From an uncultured Collinsella sp. (GTDB taxonomy: Bacteria > Actinomycetota > Coriobacteriia > Coriobacteriales > Coriobacteriaceae), in the NCBI GenBank assembly GCA_902494535.1, contig CABUTO010000009.1, forward strand, positions 1 through 54,736: a stretch of 54,736 bases of DNA, read 5' to 3'. Made by a program: the position numbers and the translations under genes. Each line of letters begins with the position of its first letter. The stretch's first letter is position 1. The notes beneath the pieces were generated by a model. It was not told the DNA's origin. It ran no database searches and worked only from the letters and a program-made list of their open reading frames with translations. Shown here one piece after another: positions 7,288 to 15,940 of the stretch.

Positions 7288-8139
7288 TTAGTCAATCAGA
7301 TATTTCTCGAATGCGGCCATGTTCTTGGCATCTGCCGCGGCCGGGTCATCGTAGTAACGACCGTCCGTGATTTCCTGGCCCAGCATGCCGTCAAAACCAT
7401 GGGCGTTGAGTGTGGCGACGAAGGCGTCCATATCGTGCTTGCCATCGCCCCACACCAGATGGCCATACGGGTCACCGTCGATAAAGTGCATCTCGTGAAT
7501 TGCCCCATCACCAAAGGCGGCAAACCAGTCCTCGAGCGTCTCGCCCGCAACGCCCATCGCAGTTGTATCAACCATGGGCTGTAAGTACGGGCTCGCGACC
7601 TCGTCAATCATGCGCTTCGCATCGGAAACCGTCGTCACAAGGTTGCTCTCCTCGGGACGCAAGCTTTCCATCGTAAGCACCAGACCGTGCTCGCCGGCAT
7701 ACTCCGCCAGAATGGACAAGTGCTCGCGGCTGCGCTTCCAGGCTTCCTCGCGGTCCTCGTCCCAGTCGCCCCAGCCCGAGTTGATGGACATACGGTCGCA
7801 CCCAAGTACCTCGGCAAGCTCAATGCCGTGCTTAAAGTACGCCAGGCTGCGCTGTTCATGCAGCGGCTTGCGTGCGCAGTACTGCCAAGGATAGACAACA
7901 TTCTCGGGGCACAGAGTACGATACCTAAGCCCACGGTCTGCAGCCTTTTTCGCCAGGACCTCAGCCTCAAAGTAGCCCGTATGGTCGAGCGTCACATGCG
8001 GCTCTGCACACCACAGCTCAATGGACTCAAAGCCCAAGCGCTGCTGCACATCAAGGAAGTAATCGAGCGACCACATGATGTAGTGGATATTCATGCCCGC
8101 AATCTGTTCGCGGCGCAGCGTCGGTTTGGATTCAGACAT
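7288..8139 (-). CDS. Sugar epimerase/isomerase of the xylose isomerase-like TIM barrel family, FrlC-like
   Basis: A 283-aa AP-endonuclease-2-like TIM barrel. Landmarks are FESIELWCAEPH (about 38-49), CPENVVYPW (about 78-86), the metal ligand in LTMESLRPEESNLV (about 155-168), MVDTTAM and HEMHFIDGD. These correspond to the FrlC fructoselysine 3-epimerase (TPETNGYPY, LEPLTPYESNVV, MVDICAP). FrlC interconverts psicoselysine and fructoselysine. The gene ends 62 nt before frlB and starts next to the amidohydrolase stop. The substrate remains inferred from context. Confidence 0.75.
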   Translation of the reverse strand: MSESKPTLRREQIAGMNIHYIMWSLDYFLDVQQRLGFESIELWCAEPHVTLDHTGYFEAEVLAKKAADRGLRYRTLCPENVVYPWQYCARKPLHEQRSLAYFKHGIELAEVLGCDRMSINSGWGDWDEDREEAWKRSREHLSILAEYAGEHGLVLTMESLRPEESNLVTTVSDAKRMIDEVASPYLQPMVDTTAMGVAGETLEDWFAAFGDGAIHEMHFIDGDPYGHLVWGDGKHDMDAFVATLNAHGFDGMLGQEITDGRYYDDPAAADAKNMAAFEKYLID

Positions 8140-8140
8140 C

Positions 8141-9724
8141 TTATGCCTCCTTATTTCGGTCGAACACGATTTGTCCGTCCGACATCGTCATGTCAACCGC
8201 AAGATCGCGTGCGTCGCGATAATCGAGGTCAAACACATCCCGATCGAGTACGCAGATATCGGCAAGCTTGCCGACCTCGAGCGTACCCAGCTCATCTTCG
8301 CGCATCAGATCGTACGCGCCCCCGGCAGTCCAAGCGCGCAAGAGCTCGACAAGCGTCAGCGTGTTGACCGCATTCACGGGCAGTCCGTCGGCGAAGAATC
8401 CGCCGCACGCGCTGTAGATTGACTCGCCCAGGCTCGGAATCAACAGCGGCAGATCCGTGCCGCAGCACACCGTGCATCCGGAATCTTCCATGCCGCGGCG
8501 ATTCCAGCTGTGCAAAAGTCGCGTCTCGCCAATTTGTCGACGCATCATCGACAGGCAATCCTCGCGCCGGTCCAGCGTCAGAATCTGCGGATAGACCTCG
8601 CAAATTCCACCTAACTTGCCAAACTCGACAAGATCGGTCGGGTCAGAGTTCTCGAGATCGGTAATCGCATGGCGGCGAAGCATCCGTCCATGCTCGTCTC
8701 GAGGCAGCGAGGCATAGAGCGCCACGGTGCGACGAACGGCGCCATCGCCCTGGCAATGCAAGGAATATCGGAAGCCGTCAGCATCAATTGCACGCAGCTC
8801 GTTCTCAATCAGATCCCACTCTGGCTCCTCGACAACCGTCTTGCCGGCAGCGCCCGCATCGGCCGTGTCCTCATAGGGGTCTATCATCTCTGCAAGCCCC
8901 ACCCATACGCCGCGATCGGTCATACGGTTGAAGCCAGAAAAACGAACGAACGGTCCCCGGAAGCGCTCTCGCGCCTCGCGGGCATATGCCAGATTTGCAC
9001 CGGCACCCACCGGCTGCGACATCATAGAGACGCGAACCGTCAGCTCGCCAGATTCCTCACGGCGAGCCATTTCGTCGGCAAAGCCGTAGTAGTCATCAAA
9101 CGCCATCTCCTTGATGGCGGTAACGCCGCGCTCGTTAAGCATGCTCATGTAGTCCGAATACCCGGCACGCACCTCGGGCAGTGCGAGGAAATCGCTCATC
9201 ATGCGCCAGATCTTCTCGGCATAGCACGCCTGGGGTGTAAAGCCGTATCGCGCACTAGCAGCAGCATTGAGAACGCAGGCCTCCGCTCCCGGTGTAAAGC
9301 AGACGACGGGGATATCGCCAAAACAATCGTCAAACACAGCTGCCGTATTTGCGTTCTCGGCATCCGATGCCAACGTTTCGGGTAGGTTGTGGCCAAAAGC
9401 CGCCGCGCAATCCGGATGATCTTCTTTCCATGCACGCAAGAGCGACACGGCCTCTTTGGCATCAGCGATGCCGGACAGATCAGACCCCAACGTCCGCAGC
9501 GCCCAACCTGTATAGAAGGTATGCACATCGATCAGGCCAGGCATGACAGTGCGGTCGCCCAGGTCAACTACCTCGTCCGCCTGGGTCAAATACGAAGCTA
9601 CCTCACACTTGGTGCCAACCGCCTCAATTCGATTGCCACGGACCGCTACGAAACCTTCAAACGGCAGGTCCCCCGTACCGGTAAAGACGCTCTTAGACGT
9701 CAGGACCGTCAAACGATCAGACAT
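8141..9724 (-). CDS. Amidohydrolase-superfamily protein, YtcJ-like, with altered metal site
   Basis: A 527-aa protein with the composite beta-sandwich plus TIM-barrel of YtcJ/amidohydrolase_3 enzymes: VMPGLIDVH (60-68), a possible bridging Lys in IKEMAFDD, LHCQGDGAV (His ligand region), RHAITDLEN and CCGTDLP (Asp ligand), ending in GTLEVGKLADICVLDRD. The usual HxH motif after strand 1 reads HTF (68-70), so one metal ligand is missing or replaced. The ATG at 9724 has AGGTGG upstream. No amidohydrolase is part of the classical frl operon. It may release an amine or acyl group from the imported compound, but the substrate is not evident. Confidence 0.8.
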   Translation of the reverse strand: MSDRLTVLTSKSVFTGTGDLPFEGFVAVRGNRIEAVGTKCEVASYLTQADEVVDLGDRTVMPGLIDVHTFYTGWALRTLGSDLSGIADAKEAVSLLRAWKEDHPDCAAAFGHNLPETLASDAENANTAAVFDDCFGDIPVVCFTPGAEACVLNAAASARYGFTPQACYAEKIWRMMSDFLALPEVRAGYSDYMSMLNERGVTAIKEMAFDDYYGFADEMARREESGELTVRVSMMSQPVGAGANLAYAREARERFRGPFVRFSGFNRMTDRGVWVGLAEMIDPYEDTADAGAAGKTVVEEPEWDLIENELRAIDADGFRYSLHCQGDGAVRRTVALYASLPRDEHGRMLRRHAITDLENSDPTDLVEFGKLGGICEVYPQILTLDRREDCLSMMRRQIGETRLLHSWNRRGMEDSGCTVCCGTDLPLLIPSLGESIYSACGGFFADGLPVNAVNTLTLVELLRAWTAGGAYDLMREDELGTLEVGKLADICVLDRDVFDLDYRDARDLAVDMTMSDGQIVFDRNKEA

Positions 9725-9733
9725 CACAACCAC

Positions 9734-11176
9734 CTACGCCGGAAGCATGCCGGAAATGGCAGTAACGACCAAGCCAAACACGACCATGAAGATGAAGAAC
9801 TTCCAAATGGTCTTCCACCATTGGCCAAACGAAATCTTAGCCACGGCAAGGCCGGCGACCGTCATGCCCGCCACGGGGCTGATGGTGTTGATGGTCTGGT
9901 TGGCAAACTGGAGCGCGGTGACGGCCGCCTCGGGATTGAGGCCCATGAGCTCGGTCAGGGAGCCCATAACGGGCATGGTGAGCGCCGCCAGGCCAGAACT
10001 CGAGGGAACCAGCAAAGAGAGCAGGCCAAGGACGATATACATAAACGTGGTGTACACGGCGGCCGGTGCTCCGGCGAGCGCAGTAGCGAGCGCCTGGAGA
10101 ATGGTGTCGATGATCATGCCGCCCTCGGCGATGACCAGAATACCGCGAGCGATACCGATAACGATGGCAGCGTACGCAAAGTCGGCGAGACCCTTAACGA
10201 ACTCCTCAGCGATCGTCTGCTGGTCAAGGCCGCCCAGGATACCGGCAAGCAAGCCCATGCCAAGGAACACAGCAGAAATCTCATTCATGTACCAACCCTG
10301 GGTAACAAGACCCCAGACGATAATGCCCATACCGCAAGCAAAATCGATAAGCACGAGCTTCTGACGGATAGTGAACTCTTCCTCGATGGAGGCATCGGTC
10401 ACGGAAAACTCAATACGCTTGAGCTTATCGTCCTCGTACGTAATGGACGACTCGGGGTTTTTCTTGACGCGCATGGCGTAGCGCATGGCCCATGCGATAC
10501 CGACGGCAGTGAAGATGACCCAAGAAACGGCGCGCAGCCACAGTTGCGGATTGCCCTCGATGCCAATGATGCCTTGGGCGATCAAAACATTAAACGGGTC
10601 GATGGTCGAAGCACAATATCCCAGGTTAGGACCAAGGAAGCAGATGATGAATGCCGTCATCGAGTCATAGCCGATACCCATCATGATGGGAATGAAGATG
10701 GCATAGAACGGCAGGGCTTCCTCAGACATACCAAACGTAGTGCCGCAAATGGACAGCAACGTCATCGTGATGGGAATGATGAGGATGTCCTTGTTCTTGA
10801 GCTTTTTAACCACACGGCTCATGCCGGCATTCAAAGCGTTGGTCTTGGTGATGATTGCGAACGATCCGCCAATCAATAAGACGAACGCAACGACGTCGGC
10901 AGCCTCCTGGATGCCCTTAGTGGGCGCTTGCAGGACCGCGAAGATATCCTGGCCCAGATTGATGGTCTCGCCGGTCTCGGAATCGGTGTAGTTCTTATCG
11001 ACCTGTTCATAGGTTCCAGCAACGGCGACTTCACGCTCGCCCGCCGCCGTCGAAATCATCTTGCGCTGATACTGACCAGAGGGAACGATCCAAGTCAGGA
11101 CCGCAAAGACAACGATCAGCAAGAACATGATCGTATAGACATGCGGTAATTTGAACTTAAAACGTCTGTTTGTCAT
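9734..11176 (-). CDS. YfcC-family membrane transporter
   Basis: A 480-aa protein with about 12 membrane segments, of the YfcC/C4-dicarboxylate anaerobic carrier-like group. The N-terminus KFKLPHVYTIMFLLIVVF, the periplasmic stretch WIVPSGQYQR, CFLGPNLGYCASTIDPFNV and LLVPSSSGLAALTMPVMG are typical of the family. Members are usually linked to amino acids or peptides. First gene of the frl-like operon, where it takes the place of the APC-type FrlA, so it is the likely importer of the Amadori compound. GAAGG precedes the ATG at 11176; the long in-frame extension upstream lies over the promoter leader and is rejected. Confidence 0.82.
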   Translation of the reverse strand: MTNRRFKFKLPHVYTIMFLLIVVFAVLTWIVPSGQYQRKMISTAAGEREVAVAGTYEQVDKNYTDSETGETINLGQDIFAVLQAPTKGIQEAADVVAFVLLIGGSFAIITKTNALNAGMSRVVKKLKNKDILIIPITMTLLSICGTTFGMSEEALPFYAIFIPIMMGIGYDSMTAFIICFLGPNLGYCASTIDPFNVLIAQGIIGIEGNPQLWLRAVSWVIFTAVGIAWAMRYAMRVKKNPESSITYEDDKLKRIEFSVTDASIEEEFTIRQKLVLIDFACGMGIIVWGLVTQGWYMNEISAVFLGMGLLAGILGGLDQQTIAEEFVKGLADFAYAAIVIGIARGILVIAEGGMIIDTILQALATALAGAPAAVYTTFMYIVLGLLSLLVPSSSGLAALTMPVMGSLTELMGLNPEAAVTALQFANQTINTISPVAGMTVAGLAVAKISFGQWWKTIWKFFIFMVVFGLVVTAISGMLPA

Positions 11177-11280
11177 CTTCGCCTTCCCTTCGTATCTGAC
11201 ATAGATACCTCCAAAGAACTCGAGACTGCATCGCATCTCGCCTCAACGCTTGCACAAGCAAACGTTCTATGACGTCCCAT

Positions 11281-11309
11281 AGATTACCAGCAGCTTTTTC
11301 CTTCATCAA
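11281..11309 (-). promoter_or_regulatory. Putative promoter of the frl-like operon
   Basis: On the minus strand TTGATG (11304-11309) and TAATCT (11281-11286) are 17 nt apart, about 105 nt before the transporter start. CTATGACGTCCCATAG, an imperfect palindrome, overlaps the -10 end and is a weak candidate operator for the GntR regulator. Confidence 0.5.
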
Positions 11310-11371
11310 GATAATTTCAAACTGGTTGCCGCAACGCGGTTGAACGGTTGCGTTTGCGCCGTGAACGGTAT

Positions 11372-11407
11372 GGAAGCGCCCGGTGAGATAATCCACCGGG
11401 CGCTTCC
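11372..11407 (-). terminator. Hairpin after the GntR regulator gene
   Basis: A near-perfect hairpin with arms GGAAGCGCCCGGTG/CACCGGGCGCTTCC lies 12 nt past the regulator stop. It has no T-run on either strand. It separates the regulator from the operon promoter. Confidence 0.6.
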
Positions 11408-11419
11408 ATACGCAATGTC

Positions 11420-12163
11420 CTAGATGTCAAAAACGTAGCGAGACCCAACGATCCGCTGACGACCGATGATAAACGGCCGCCGCTGCTCATCGAAAAAGAA
11501 GGCTTCCATATAAAACAAGGGTTCGCCAACGGGAACCGCCAGCAACCGAGCGACCTCGGGCGATGCGCACGCGATCTCGAGCGTGCACGGGTCGGTAAAC
11601 GCGGGCGTGCGGCCCATCCGGTTGCGCACGAACTCAAAAATGGATTGGTTAGATAGAGGTGCCGTTGATAGATAGGCGTTCTCCTCGTAAACGTATATGT
11701 TGTTCTCGAGCATGACAGGGACGCCATCGGCAGTACGCACGCGCTCAACGCAAATCAAGTCAGTTCCAACGGGAACACCAAAGAACTGTGCTTCGGTGGA
11801 ATCCGCCGGCAGTATCTTTCTCGAAATGACACGCGCCCCCGGTTCCATTCCGTTAACGCGGCATGCGTCTGAAAAACTCTGGACGTCATCCTTCTGGCGA
11901 ATCTTGCGCTTAAGCTTGGGGGCATTGACAAACGTGCCTTTCCCCTGTCGCTTCGTTAGATAGCCCTGCTGGACGAGCTCCTCAATAGCGCGTCGCACGG
12001 TAACGCGGCCAACTTTATAGCTCTCAGCCAATTCGAATTCGTTGGGTATCCGCGCGCCTGCCTTGTAGGCGCCGGAGTTGATTTCGTTTTTAATGATATC
12101 AATGACCTGTTGGTACAGCGGTATCGCTGCTTTACCGTCAGTTAGCCCTTCAGTCGGTGGCAT
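11420..12163 (-). CDS. GntR-family regulator with UTRA domain, FrlR-like
   Basis: A 247-aa HutC-type repressor. The winged helix spans about 15-80 (PLYQQVIDIIKNEI, RIPNEFELAESYKVGRVTVR, GYLTKRQGKGTFV). The UTRA effector domain spans about 95-240 (ICVERVRTADGVPVM, FEFVRNRMGR, EPLFYMEAFFFDEQ). UTRA domains of this group bind phosphosugars; FrlR of Bacillus senses a fructoselysine-type 6-phosphate. GAGAGG lies 4 nt before the ATG. The gene is directly upstream of, and codirectional with, the operon it probably controls. Confidence 0.85.
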   Translation of the reverse strand: MPPTEGLTDGKAAIPLYQQVIDIIKNEINSGAYKAGARIPNEFELAESYKVGRVTVRRAIEELVQQGYLTKRQGKGTFVNAPKLKRKIRQKDDVQSFSDACRVNGMEPGARVISRKILPADSTEAQFFGVPVGTDLICVERVRTADGVPVMLENNIYVYEENAYLSTAPLSNQSIFEFVRNRMGRTPAFTDPCTLEIACASPEVARLLAVPVGEPLFYMEAFFFDEQRRPFIIGRQRIVGSRYVFDI

Positions 12164-12193
12164 ATACCCTCTCCCAGCACAATTAAGTCTAAA

Positions 12194-12230
12194 GCGGGCC
12201 CAAGGGCATTCAGCAAGCCCTTAAGCCCGC
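12194..12230 (-). terminator. Hairpin upstream of the GntR regulator
   Basis: GCGGGC-AAGGGC pairs with GCCCTT-GCCCGC and is followed on the minus strand by TTTAGACTT. It probably ends the transcript of the HAD hydrolase at 12314-12973. Confidence 0.5.
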
Positions 12231-12313
12231 ATTAGCATTAAGTATGCTAGGTGTCGCACCAAAATGTCGGCTATTTACTCATCAGACCCGAAAAACGCGC
12301 AACTACCGCGCTC

Positions 12314-12973
12314 CTAAGAAAGCGTGAGCAGCTCCGGCAGCTGGTCGATAATCTTGTCCGCGGCATCCTGGCTAAAGCCAAAGCGCTCCTCGCGCTTGGC
12401 AATAACTGTCAGGCCGGCTCGCTTGCCGGCAGTGATGCCAGGCACCGAATCCTCAACGCAGCAGCAGCGATTCGCGGGCAGCCCCAGCAGGTCCAGCGCA
12501 TGCAGGTAGATGTCGGGCTCGGGCTTGCTCTCCTTAAACTGCTCGCCGCTCACCACATACTCAAAGGCATCCGACAGCCCGCACGCATTGAGCACTTCCT
12601 CGATGCTATCCATGGGAGACGAGCTGGCAAGCGCCACGCGAACGCCACGGCGTGGCAGCTCTCGAATCGTATCCACGGCGCCTGGGTTAATCAAAGCCTG
12701 ATAGTCGCGCGGACGCTTATGCGCCCACTCGTCCCAACGGATCAACGCTTCCTCGCCAGTTAAATGCCCCTTCCCGGCGCGCTCAAACCAATCGACCAGC
12801 ATACGCAGGAAGAACTGATGCGAGGTACCAACCTGCCCGTTCAACTCCTCTTGAGTCAGGTTAAGTCCAAGCTCCTTGGCAAACGCGGCAGTCTCGCCCA
12901 GGTAGTAATACTCGGTATCGACAATGACGCCGTCCATGTCAAAGATAACGGCGTCGAACGGAAATGCGGACAC
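12314..12973 (-). CDS. HAD-superfamily hydrolase, beta-phosphoglucomutase-like
   Basis: A 219-aa HAD-IA enzyme. Motif I is FDMDGVIVDTE near residue 9, with nucleophile and acid Asp. A helical cap follows, then motif II ALASSS, motif III Lys in KESKPEPDIY and motif IV CCVEDSVPGI. The cap and DGVIVDTE fit phosphoglucomutase-like or general sugar-phosphate phosphatases. I chose GTG at 12973 because GGGAGG lies 5 nt upstream; the longer frame to 13021 runs through the terminator of the gene before it. Confidence 0.85.
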   Translation of the reverse strand: MSAFPFDAVIFDMDGVIVDTEYYYLGETAAFAKELGLNLTQEELNGQVGTSHQFFLRMLVDWFERAGKGHLTGEEALIRWDEWAHKRPRDYQALINPGAVDTIRELPRRGVRVALASSSPMDSIEEVLNACGLSDAFEYVVSGEQFKESKPEPDIYLHALDLLGLPANRCCCVEDSVPGITAGKRAGLTVIAKREERFGFSQDAADKIIDQLPELLTLS

Positions 12974-12987
12974 GGCACCCTCCCTAA

Positions 12988-13014
12988 CAAAAGGGCGCCC
13001 GCAAGCGGACGCCC
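12988..13014 (-). terminator. Terminator of the Cof-type phosphatase gene
   Basis: GGGCG-CCGC pairs with GCGG-CGCCC around a short loop, followed by TTTTG on the minus strand, 22 nt past the stop. Confidence 0.75.
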
Positions 13015-13036
13015 GAGCCATGCACTATCGGCGATT

Positions 13037-13879
13037 CTAACCCAGCAGCTTATCCAGCGCCACCGCAATGCCGTCTTCGTTATTATTGGCGGTCACCATC
13101 TGGGCCACAGCCTTGACCTCATCGACGGCGTTGCCCATGGCAACACCGGTTCCGGCCCACTCAATCATAGACTTGTCATTCTGGCCGTCGCCAAACGAGA
13201 CGACCTCGCTGGCATCGATGCCGAGCTTGGGCAGGGCACCCTCGAGCGCGCGGGCCTTGTCAATACCGGGCGCCGTGTACTCAAAGTACCAGTCGGCCGT
13301 AAACATACCCGAAAGCGTCTGGGTAAAGGGCGCGTACATCTCCTCGTGATGCGCTTGCAGATAGGCCGGGTCGCCCGCCGTCAGCAGCTTGTCCACGGGA
13401 TAAGCATCAGCGACCTCATGCAGGCTCTCCACCTCGCGAATCTTAAGATCGCACGCGTCGCGCTCATACTTGACGATGTTTTTCTGCGAGCCGTCAGGCA
13501 GCGTGATCATGCAATGGTACGAGTCCTCAACGTGCAGATCGCGACCGAGCGAAATCATAGGGATCACGTCAAAATTACGCAGGTGATCAATCAGGCGATG
13601 CAATTCGTCGGCAGGCATAGCCTGATCGAACAGCACTTCGTCGGTCTGGGCATCGACGACGTGAGCGCCGTTAAAGGCCACCAGCAAACCATCATGACTC
13701 TGAAGGTCGAGCTCCTGCGCCAAGGCGTGCAGCCCCCATGCGGGACGGCCCGAAGCCAAAATGAGCTTAATGCCCGACTCCTGCGCCGCGAGCAGCTTCT
13801 CGCGCGTACACGGGCTAATCACTTTCTGGTCGTTGGTGAGCGTACCGTCGATATCCATTGCGATGGCTTTAATTGCCAT
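13037..13879 (-). CDS. Cof-type HAD-IIB sugar-phosphate phosphatase
   Basis: A 280-aa member of the Cof/YidA group. Motif I is MDIDGTLTND (8-17), motif II LASGRP, a C2 cap spans about 85-185, and motif IV is VSFGDGQNDKSMIEWAG with VAMGNA. Members dephosphorylate sugar phosphates, FMN or pyridoxal phosphate with loose specificity. AAGGAGG lies 6 nt before the ATG. Confidence 0.9.
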   Translation of the reverse strand: MAIKAIAMDIDGTLTNDQKVISPCTREKLLAAQESGIKLILASGRPAWGLHALAQELDLQSHDGLLVAFNGAHVVDAQTDEVLFDQAMPADELHRLIDHLRNFDVIPMISLGRDLHVEDSYHCMITLPDGSQKNIVKYERDACDLKIREVESLHEVADAYPVDKLLTAGDPAYLQAHHEEMYAPFTQTLSGMFTADWYFEYTAPGIDKARALEGALPKLGIDASEVVSFGDGQNDKSMIEWAGTGVAMGNAVDEVKAVAQMVTANNNEDGIAVALDKLLG

Positions 13880-14368
13880 ATGTGCCTCCTTGCATCGTTT
13901 TTATCGCGCACTATCTTATCCGAGCCGGGGCACGTTCGCACAGCGCGCGTATGACGGTTGCAAAACCACCCCATTTGAAACAAAGGCAAAAAAGTACTTG
14001 CAAAGACGCATTCCGACATATAAGTTGATAAAAGACCGCCGTTGCGGTTTTAAGTAGATCGAGCATATGAAGTTTGAGTTTTAGCGTGTAAGAGAAGGAA
14101 GATCGGCAAAGTACAACCCCAAACGCAATGACAACTTAATGAGGTAACTGCCACATGTGAGGCACCCAGGGCATTGCTGTCTCGATTTTGAGCACGATGC
14201 CTTCCGCCTTGCATGGGCCGTTCCATCCCACCCCTGCAGCAACTGCCTCACGGGCTCATTGAAAACCGCATAGCACCCCAACGTCAGCACATCACCCACG
14301 GCAAGCACATCACTCACGACAACCAACACATCAACAAACAGCACGAACATCAACCGATTGGAGAAGCT
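13880..14368. other. Intergenic region before the ClpP-VirD4 operon
   Basis: These 489 bases hold no convincing gene. They include a stable-RNA-like promoter (13990-14026), a small hairpin ACCGC/GCGGT followed by TTTTAAG (14035-14050), and a CA-rich leader of about 120 nt before the ribosome site of the next gene. An in-frame opening upstream of 14369 lacks a ribosome site. Confidence 0.5.
13990..14026 (+). promoter_or_regulatory. Stable-RNA-like promoter upstream of the ClpP-VirD4 operon
   Basis: AAAAAAGTACTTGCA matches the upstream element plus -35 region seen before three tRNA units in this window. TTGCAA (13998-14003) is followed after 17 nt by TAAGTT (14021-14026). No tRNA follows. It may drive the operon through a long leader, or be a remnant of a lost RNA gene. 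Confidence 0.5.
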
Positions 14369-15259
14369 ATGACAAACCACCGCGCTGAAGACGGCGGTAA
14401 GAAAAGCATTCTGGATGCCCGAATTGAGCGAGCATATGCAAACGAATATGACGCCGCCTTTGCCGCCGCGACCATCAAGAACTACGCGTCGCTACCGCTC
14501 GCGACGATCTTGGCCGACCACCCTCAACTGCCGAAGCGCTGCACAAAGATCATGGGCGACCCCGACATTCGCAAGCTGACAGACCCCTATGCCCCAAAAC
14601 GCGACAACGATTCGTGCGTCCTTACCGTAGGCTGCCTAGCCCATATGCTTACGGCGCTCGACACGAAACTCAAGCTCGAATGGGAACCCGACGAGCGTCA
14701 TGAACTCGAAAGCAAGCGGAACACCCTGCGCACCGCACTGTTCCTTCCGTTGGACGGCCTCAAGCGCTGCAACGTCGAGCTCAATACACAGGCGCGGCAA
14801 AAGCCCGGGACCACGGGGCAGAAAACTCCAAGACCCCATGCGGCCATCGTCGACCGCAACCGATATAACCGCATGACCGCGCACTTTTCTGCCGAGGGAG
14901 CAGCCATAAGGACGCTGATCGACCTGCTGTGCCTCCTGAGCATCAACGAGCTATTTGAGGGCTATCTCGCCCTTGTTCCCGCGACGGCACCCAAGTCGGT
15001 AGCAAAGATCATCGAGACCTGCAGACGCCAGTTTGAGCGCCATCGCAATGGCAGCGAGATGAACGCCAGCATCGCGCAGTACTACGCGGCTCATTACAAA
15101 AATGACGGATGTGCCCCTGTCGAGCATCAGCTGCGGCTCGCCTATGCCACGCCCGTCGCAACGCTCCATCGCTTTGGAGCCCTTGGCGCTTGCGAGCCAC
15201 ACGGACAGGCAGCCTGCCCCACAACCGAGCTCGATCTCAGGCTCGGACGAACCCTGTAG
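14369..15259 (+). CDS. Protein of unknown function in the ClpP-VirD4 operon
   Basis: A 296-aa soluble, mostly helical protein that I do not recognise. There is no signal peptide or clear membrane segment. It is basic in the middle (around residues 120-165, including RQKPGTTGQKTPRPHAAIVD) and contains scattered cysteines (RCTKIMGD, SCVLTVGCLAHML, IETCRRQFERH). GGAGAAG lies 2 nt before the ATG, so translation should start here. It is followed after 63 nt by the ClpP-like gene and is likely its first operon partner. A nucleic-acid-binding or adaptor role would fit the basic stretch but is a guess. Confidence 0.7.
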   Translation: MTNHRAEDGGKKSILDARIERAYANEYDAAFAAATIKNYASLPLATILADHPQLPKRCTKIMGDPDIRKLTDPYAPKRDNDSCVLTVGCLAHMLTALDTKLKLEWEPDERHELESKRNTLRTALFLPLDGLKRCNVELNTQARQKPGTTGQKTPRPHAAIVDRNRYNRMTAHFSAEGAAIRTLIDLLCLLSINELFEGYLALVPATAPKSVAKIIETCRRQFERHRNGSEMNASIAQYYAAHYKNDGCAPVEHQLRLAYATPVATLHRFGALGACEPHGQAACPTTELDLRLGRTL

Positions 15260-15322
15260 CCCACCAGCCCCTGCGCGGGCTATAACCCTATTCCACAACA
15301 CAACCAACAGAAAGGAGTCCCC

Positions 15323-15940
15323 ATGGACACCAATCATTCCCCCATCATCAGCCCCCTCACCATGCGTGAATCCGCCCGAGGTATCACGCTCACCAGCATT
15401 TACGATGAGATGCTCGCCCGTCGCGAGCTCTCCGTCATGGGAAATATCGAAACCCCGATGGCCCACGACCTATGCCAGCAGATCCGCCTGCTCGATGCCA
15501 CCGACCCCAGCCGCCCCATCACCATATTTGTCGCCAGCGCCGGCGGAAGCGTGCGATCGGGTCTTGCGATCTATGACGCCATGCGCCTCGCATCGTGCCC
15601 CATCCGCACCGTCTGCCTGGAATTCGCCGCGTCCATGGGCGCCGTGATCTTTATGGGCGGCGACGATCGCCGTATGGCGCCCCATGCAGAGCTCATGATT
15701 CACGACCCGCTGATCCCCCAGGGGGCAGGCGGCTCGGCACTTGCGCTGCAGGAAACCAGCCGGCGTCTCATGCAGACCCGCAAGACCCTCACGCAAATCC
15801 TCTCGGACCGCAGTGGCCTCACGCCCAAGCGCATCCAGTCCCTCACTGCAAAAGACACCTACCTTTCGGCCGAGCGCGCCGTCGAGCTCGGCTTTGCCCA
15901 CGAAATCCTCTCGACCACCAAGGAGGTCGCCCATGTCTAA
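15323..15940 (+). CDS. ClpP-like serine peptidase
   Basis: A 205-aa protein with the ClpP/crotonase fold. The full triad is present: Ser104 in FAASMGA, His127 in LMIHDPL and Asp178 in TAKDTYLSAERAVELGF. The oxyanion region is ASAGGSVRSG (71-80). The N-terminal IYDEMLARREL matches accessory ClpP proteins rather than the housekeeping one. The C-terminus is short. An AAAGGAG ribosome site lies before the ATG. It overlaps the VirD4-like gene by 8 nt, which suggests coupled synthesis. No Clp unfoldase is nearby, so it may use the neighbouring ATPase, act alone, or borrow ClpX or ClpC. Confidence 0.85.
   Translation: MDTNHSPIISPLTMRESARGITLTSIYDEMLARRELSVMGNIETPMAHDLCQQIRLLDATDPSRPITIFVASAGGSVRSGLAIYDAMRLASCPIRTVCLEFAASMGAVIFMGGDDRRMAPHAELMIHDPLIPQGAGGSALALQETSRRLMQTRKTLTQILSDRSGLTPKRIQSLTAKDTYLSAERAVELGFAHEILSTTKEVAHV

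Noticed and set aside
9389..10879. A 496-codon open frame opposite the YfcC transporter and amidohydrolase
   Set aside because: Hydrophilic shadow of a membrane protein gene, crossing a gene boundary.
15741..15932. An N-terminal extension of the VirD4-like protein
   Set aside because: It overlaps the ClpP-like gene in another frame, has no ribosome site, and AGGAGG stands at the proper distance from the ATG at 15933.
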